Shown here: one piece after another, positions 60,404 through 64,000 of the stretch
How the letters are laid out: each line of letters opens with the position of its first letter
How positions within the stretch are numbered: position 1 is the first letter of the stretch
Source of the DNA: Halomicrobium zhouii
GTDB taxonomy: Archaea; Halobacteriota; Halobacteria; Halobacteriales; Haloarculaceae
DNA length: 64,000 nt
NCBI RefSeq assembly: GCF_900114435.1
Contig: NZ_FOZK01000001.1
Location: 1,054,001-1,118,000 of the forward strand
Reading direction: 5' to 3'
Program-made: the position numbers and the translations under genes
The notes under the pieces: generated by a model
The model's database searches: none
What the model was told of the DNA's origin: nothing
Seen by the model: only the letters and a program-made list of their open reading frames with translations

Positions 60404-62182
60404 CTACAGCACGAACCGCTCGAAACCGGCCTCCCGGACCGACCCGTCGGCCAGGCGCTCTCGGGCCAGTTCGACGGACGTGAAGAATCGGCAGGTGATC
60501 GCGTCGTCCTCACGGGGGTCCTCGACGACGAAGGCGGCGCCCTCTTCGAGCGCGGTCGACTGTTCGATGGACCGCTCCGTCGCCGCGTCGGGGTCGAAGC
60601 CGGACTCGCGGTGTCGTTCGAGCCCCTCCTCTGAGAGCAAGAGTAGCCACTCGCCGTCGCCGACCTCGACGTGGGTCCCCGAGGAACTCCGGTCTGTTAT
60701 CTGCCACTCCTGGCCGCTCTCGTCGAACGTGATCCTCGCGTGGACCGGTTCGACGTGCGCGTCGGTCGCGACGTCGAGCGCGAGGTCGGGGTCCTGGTCC
60801 GACTCGCCGCCCCGTCCGACGGTGGTGTCGGCGGCGATTTCGTACACCGTCCCCTCGCTCGGGACGGCGAGCGCCGCCGACGGCGACCCGCTCCCGAGCG
60901 AGACGACGTCGACGTCGTGGGCCTGACTCCCGGACGCGTCCGGGTCAGCGGCGCTCTCCGGGTCGTCGGATTCGCCCGTGGACCCGGTCCCGTCGGGCTC
61001 GGCGTCGGTCGCGCCGGTGGCATTCGTTTCCTGTCCAGTCGACGCCGACGCCGGTGGGTCGGGGGAGTCGTCGCCGGCCGAGCCGCCCGGTTCCGGCCCG
61101 TCGCTACTCGCGTCTGCCTGCGTCGAGTCGTTCCCGTCACTGTCATCGCTTCCATCGTAGCCCTCGCTCCCGTCGTCGGCCGGTTCGATGACCGTCTCGG
61201 CCCGGGAGACCATCGACTCCGGCGTCGGCCGGGCGTTCGGATCCCTGGCGAGCGTGATCGAGATGTTGTCCTTCCCGCCGCGCTCGTTGGCGAACGCGAC
61301 CAGGTCCGTGACGGCGCCGTGCAGGTCCTCGGCGCCGAGAACGAGTTCCATGATCTCGTCTTCCGTGACCAGGGTGTCACGGATCTTCTCGCAGACCGGA
61401 TCGGTATCCTCGGCCCGCTCGTACTCCCTGCGGAGTGGTCTGACGTCTGGATATGCGTCGACGAGGCCGTCGCTGGTGAGCATGATCACGTCCTCGCGGA
61501 AGACGTCCGTCGTCCCGAACTCGACGTCGACGCTCGGCTTCCCGGCGCTGGACCCGCCGACGGCGTTGGTGATGGCGGTGGCGTCCTCGTGGACGCGGGC
61601 GTAGGCCTCGTCCTCGATCTCACCCCGTTTCAGCCGGACGTTGGTGACGGCGTGGTCCTCTGTCAGCTGCCTGATCGTCCCACGTTTCGTGTTGACGACG
61701 TAGAGGCGGCTGTCGCCGACCCAGCCGTAGTGGAGCTTCCCGTCGGCGTACACCGCCACGACGACCGTCGTCGCCGGCTGGCCGCCGATGGCCGAGGCGT
61801 ACTCCTGGATCTTCCGGTGGGCGGCGTCGACGCCGTCCTTGATCGCGCTCCGGATCCGACCTTCGGAGAGGACCGCCCGTGGATCCTCGTCGACCGTGGG
61901 CGGGTCCGCCGGGTAGGCGTCGATGCCGAACCGTTCCAGGACGTCCGTCGCCGACCCCTGGAGGCGCTCGGTCAGGCGCTTGCGAACGATGGAGGTGACA
62001 AGGAACGACGCGACGTCGCCGCTGGCCTCCCCGCCCACGCCGTCCGCGAGCACGAAGACACCGACCGATCGGCCGGTCTCGCGGTGGTGATTTTCCAGGA
62101 CCGTCGTGGCGACGCTGTCCTCGTTGATCCCGCCGCTCCCTCGCTTTCGTGCGCCGACGTCGACGCTGCTGGCGTGTTCCAT
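60404..62182 (-). CDS. PP2C-family phosphatase with C-terminal FHA domain
   Basis: 592 residues. PP2C part (1 to about 325): INEDS (19-23), LADGVGGEASGD (45-56), YGWVGDSRLYVV, ITNAVGG, LTSDGLVDAYPDV and ERGGKDNISITLA. Then about 100 residues of acidic low complexity and a FHA domain (TVGRGGESDQDPDLAL, HVEPVHARITFDESGQEWQITDRSSSGTHVEV), which binds phosphothreonine. Dephosphorylates Ser/Thr. Its start follows the kinase stop by two bases, so the two are coupled and probably act in opposition. Confidence 0.92.
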   Translation of the reverse strand: MEHASSVDVGARKRGSGGINEDSVATTVLENHHRETGRSVGVFVLADGVGGEASGDVASFLVTSIVRKRLTERLQGSATDVLERFGIDAYPADPPTVDEDPRAVLSEGRIRSAIKDGVDAAHRKIQEYASAIGGQPATTVVVAVYADGKLHYGWVGDSRLYVVNTKRGTIRQLTEDHAVTNVRLKRGEIEDEAYARVHEDATAITNAVGGSSAGKPSVDVEFGTTDVFREDVIMLTSDGLVDAYPDVRPLRREYERAEDTDPVCEKIRDTLVTEDEIMELVLGAEDLHGAVTDLVAFANERGGKDNISITLARDPNARPTPESMVSRAETVIEPADDGSEGYDGSDDSDGNDSTQADASSDGPEPGGSAGDDSPDPPASASTGQETNATGATDAEPDGTGSTGESDDPESAADPDASGSQAHDVDVVSLGSGSPSAALAVPSEGTVYEIAADTTVGRGGESDQDPDLALDVATDAHVEPVHARITFDESGQEWQITDRSSSGTHVEVGDGEWLLLLSEEGLERHRESGFDPDAATERSIEQSTALEEGAAFVVEDPREDDAITCRFFTSVELARERLADGSVREAGFERFVL

Positions 62183-62184
62183 GG

Positions 62185-63459
62185 TCACTGGCTGAATCGG
62201 AAGTAGAATCGCTCGGGATAGCTCGGGCTGACCAGCGCGACGACGTCGCCGGGCTCCAGAGCGGCGCTGGCGTCCGGGTCGCTGGGGATCGATTCGCCCG
62301 CCTGGCGCTGGCGCTCCCGCCCCGTCTCGGAGAGCAAGAGCGTCCACTCCTGTTCGTCGTGTTTGCTGATGTAGGTCCCGTTGAGGCTCGTGTCGACGAC
62401 CCGCCAGCCGCCGTCCTCGTCGGTGACGAACCGGCAGTGGACCGCCGACAGCGCCGTGTGACGACCGTCGGCGAGCATGATCGAGGGCCGCGGTCCGTCC
62501 GCCGTCTTCCGGCCGATGGTGTCGCCCGGGCTGATCCGCCACTTCTCGGCGCGACCGAGCCACTCGAGGGTCGCCTGCGAGGGCATCGTCGAGTCCCGGT
62601 CCTCGAGGGCGGTCTTGAGCATCGAGGCGTTGGAGTACCGGTCGGCGTGGTCGTGCTGGGTCGCGTTCCTGACGATCTCGTCGAGGTAGTCGGCGCCGTC
62701 GACGCCGAACTGGCTGGGCGCGACGCTGTCGTCGTCCGGCACCCATCCAACCTGGAGAAAGCACAGCAGCTTCCCGATGGAGTAGACGTCGCTCCAGGGC
62801 CCCTGTCGCTGCTCGGCGTCGCGGTTCAGCTCAGGCGGCTTGAACTCCCCCGGCACCGTCGAGTCGCCGGTCGAGCCCTGGACGGGCTGGGACGTGACGT
62901 TGCCCGTGAATGAGGGGATGTCGTCGCTCGTGACGGTACCCTTCGCCGTCGTGAAGTCCAGCAGCTTCGGGTCCCTGTCCCCGTTCAGCATGATGTTGTC
63001 GGGCTTCAGGTCGCGGTAGATGATGTCGTGGTCGTGGAGGAAGGAGAGGGCGTCACAGATCCCGATCCCGATCTCGCGGACCTCGTCGGGGTCGGTGATC
63101 GGCCCGTCCTCCCGGACGACCTCGCCGAGTTCGGCGCCCTCGATGAGTTCGACGACCAGGAACGGCATCCCGAAGCCCTCCTCCCGGCCGTAGTAGCTCA
63201 TGATGTTGTCGTGTTCGCCGGCCTCGCGGATCTCCTCTAAGATGTCCGTCTCCCGCTCGAAGTACTTCTCGACGAGCTCGTCCGGCGTCGACCCCTCGTA
63301 GTTGGGGTGTTTCAGCGCGACCATGCCGCCGCTCTCGCGGTCGTCGGCGCTCCACACGACGCCGAACCCGCCGCGACCGATCTCCTCGCGCAGGACGTAC
63401 CGGCCGGCGAGTTCGTCGCCCGGCGTTGGTTCGGACATGGGACGTGATACCTCAGACAT
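62185..63459 (-). CDS. Ser/Thr protein kinase with C-terminal FHA domain
   Basis: 424 residues (a second ATG at 63438 is possible). Kinase core: GRGGFG (28-33), ATP lysine K50 in VALKH, E-helix residues, YRDLKPDN (148-155) in place of HRD, and DFT (168-170) in place of DFG; the PWSDVYSIGKLL segment is normal. Then a linker and FHA (ISPGDTIGRKTADG, SAVHCRF, NGTYISK). Catalytic Asp150 and Asn155 are present; Thr replacing Gly in DFG is a notable variation that may alter but not abolish activity. Flanked by a partial gene and the PP2C gene on the same strand. Confidence 0.9.
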   Translation of the reverse strand: MSEVSRPMSEPTPGDELAGRYVLREEIGRGGFGVVWSADDRESGGMVALKHPNYEGSTPDELVEKYFERETDILEEIREAGEHDNIMSYYGREEGFGMPFLVVELIEGAELGEVVREDGPITDPDEVREIGIGICDALSFLHDHDIIYRDLKPDNIMLNGDRDPKLLDFTTAKGTVTSDDIPSFTGNVTSQPVQGSTGDSTVPGEFKPPELNRDAEQRQGPWSDVYSIGKLLCFLQVGWVPDDDSVAPSQFGVDGADYLDEIVRNATQHDHADRYSNASMLKTALEDRDSTMPSQATLEWLGRAEKWRISPGDTIGRKTADGPRPSIMLADGRHTALSAVHCRFVTDEDGGWRVVDTSLNGTYISKHDEQEWTLLLSETGRERQRQAGESIPSDPDASAALEPGDVVALVSPSYPERFYFRFSQ

Positions 63460-63476
63460 CCTCGCGGCCCGGTCGG

Positions 63477-64000
63477 CTAGTACTCATCGGGGTCGTAGAC
63501 GCCGGTGGTGTTCTCCTTGACCTGCCGGGCCTGGCTCTCGTCGCCCTCCTCGATGCGAGTGACGTTCTCGTGGAGGGCGTCGGCGATCTCCGTCTCGCCG
63601 GTGATGACCTCGGTCTCGTCGATCTTGGCCTTGACCGCCTCCAGTTCGTCCTGGGAGTCGGCGTGGGCGATCCGCGTCCGGAGGTCGGTGTCGTAGTAGG
63701 CGACGGTGACGTCCTCGTCGTGGACCGACAGCTCGGACTCGTCGTCCGAGTAGGTGACGGCGATTGCGGTCTCGGCCGAGTTCGACCCTGCCTCCAGGGT
63801 CACGTCGACGAGCGTCTCCTCGGTCCCGACGTCGTTCGGCGGCGCGTCCATCTCCAGGACGACCTGCTGTTCCTCCCGGTCCTGGAGGTCCGGGAGCCCG
63901 ATGATCGTCTTCCCTTCCTCGTGTTCGAGCGGGATCTTCTGGACCTGTGGGAGCCGCCGGAACGCCTGGCCGATCTCGCAGCCGTCGACGGTCTCCAGGA
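63477..64000 (-). CDS. C-terminal part of a probable vWA-type protein (partial)
   Basis: The visible 173 residues run off the right edge. They read LETVDGCEIGQAFRRLPQVQ, then KIPLEHEEGKTIIGLP, a beta-rich domain (VVLEMDAPPNDVGTEETLVDVTL, AETAIAVTYSDDESELSVHD) and a helical end (DELEAVKAKIDETEVITGETEIADALHENV). This resembles the region after a von Willebrand A domain in haloarchaeal proteins encoded beside kinase/PP2C pairs; the MIDAS motif itself lies outside. The gene lies 17 bases before the kinase gene and is the first of the visible set. Confidence 0.55.
   Translation of the reverse strand, partial: LETVDGCEIGQAFRRLPQVQKIPLEHEEGKTIIGLPDLQDREEQQVVLEMDAPPNDVGTEETLVDVTLEAGSNSAETAIAVTYSDDESELSVHDEDVTVAYYDTDLRTRIAHADSQDELEAVKAKIDETEVITGETEIADALHENVTRIEEGDESQARQVKENTTGVYDPDEY

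Overview
The window comes from a haloarchaeon (class Halobacteria). The DNA is very GC-rich, almost every protein is strongly acidic, many genes start leaderless about 27 bases after a TATA-like box, secreted proteins carry twin-arginine signals, and there are clade markers: CetZ, eIF2-beta with a TRAM domain, eIF1A, SecF-SecD in that order, a fused siroheme decarboxylase and an MptA-type GTP cyclohydrolase. Placement below the class is not secure; the gene content would suit a Haloarculaceae-like organism.

Layout. 1-6.3 kb: 5' part of mptA, a HalX response regulator, fused AhbA-AhbB, a peroxiredoxin in a lower-GC patch, a TrpD-like transferase, an epoxide-hydrolase-like enzyme, a cyclophilin and a small ferredoxin. 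6.4-14.7 kb: a minus-strand peptide-type ABC operon (binding protein, two permeases, two ATPases) with overlapping stop/start codons, followed by two small genes. 15-17.5 kb: tRNA-Leu(UAA), a series of five perfect hairpins, and a TrkA-type protein flanked by two stand-alone Lrp ligand-binding (RAM) proteins. 17.5-21 kb: thymidylate kinase, a repeated inverted-repeat element, and an ATP-grasp/GNAT pair. 21-25.6 kb: an NDUFA9-like SDR, then cetZ, a membrane protein and cofC overlapping or abutting. 26-33.7 kb: a PQQ-propeller lipoprotein, secFD, a low-GC lipoprotein, rnhB, eIF2-beta, and a DUF7344-like/DICT regulatory pair. 34-39 kb: a glycerophosphodiesterase, nucleotidyltransferase and CDP-glycerol-type transferase cluster, a nuclease-like protein and eIF1A. 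39.6-48 kb: an N-glycosylation-rich DUF4397 protein, a cold-shock protein, two methyltransferases, a spermidine-synthase-like membrane protein, a haloacid dehalogenase, a DUF4382 lipoprotein and a flavin-binding protein. 48-50 kb: a lower-GC MFS exporter between 16-bp direct repeats. 50-60.4 kb: an AI-2E family permease, the second copy of the repeated element, a phosphoesterase, an NCS2 permease, a pterin dehydratase, an AT-rich island encoding a six-cysteine secreted protein, a CPBP protease, a HAD hydrolase with a hairpin-like in-frame insertion, a GIDE-like protein, Hsp20 and an AarF kinase. 60.4-64 kb: a PP2C phosphatase with FHA, a Ser/Thr kinase with FHA, and a partial probable vWA-type protein, all on one strand.

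The signals that gene annotation does not explain are: the repeated 72-82-bp element with near-identical inverted ends (18259-18340 and 51533-51604); the GAA/GGA-triloop hairpins at 15718-15900, which reappear inside the HAD gene at 57102-57144; and the kinase/phosphatase/third-protein set at the right edge. No transposase, CRISPR array or rRNA was seen.
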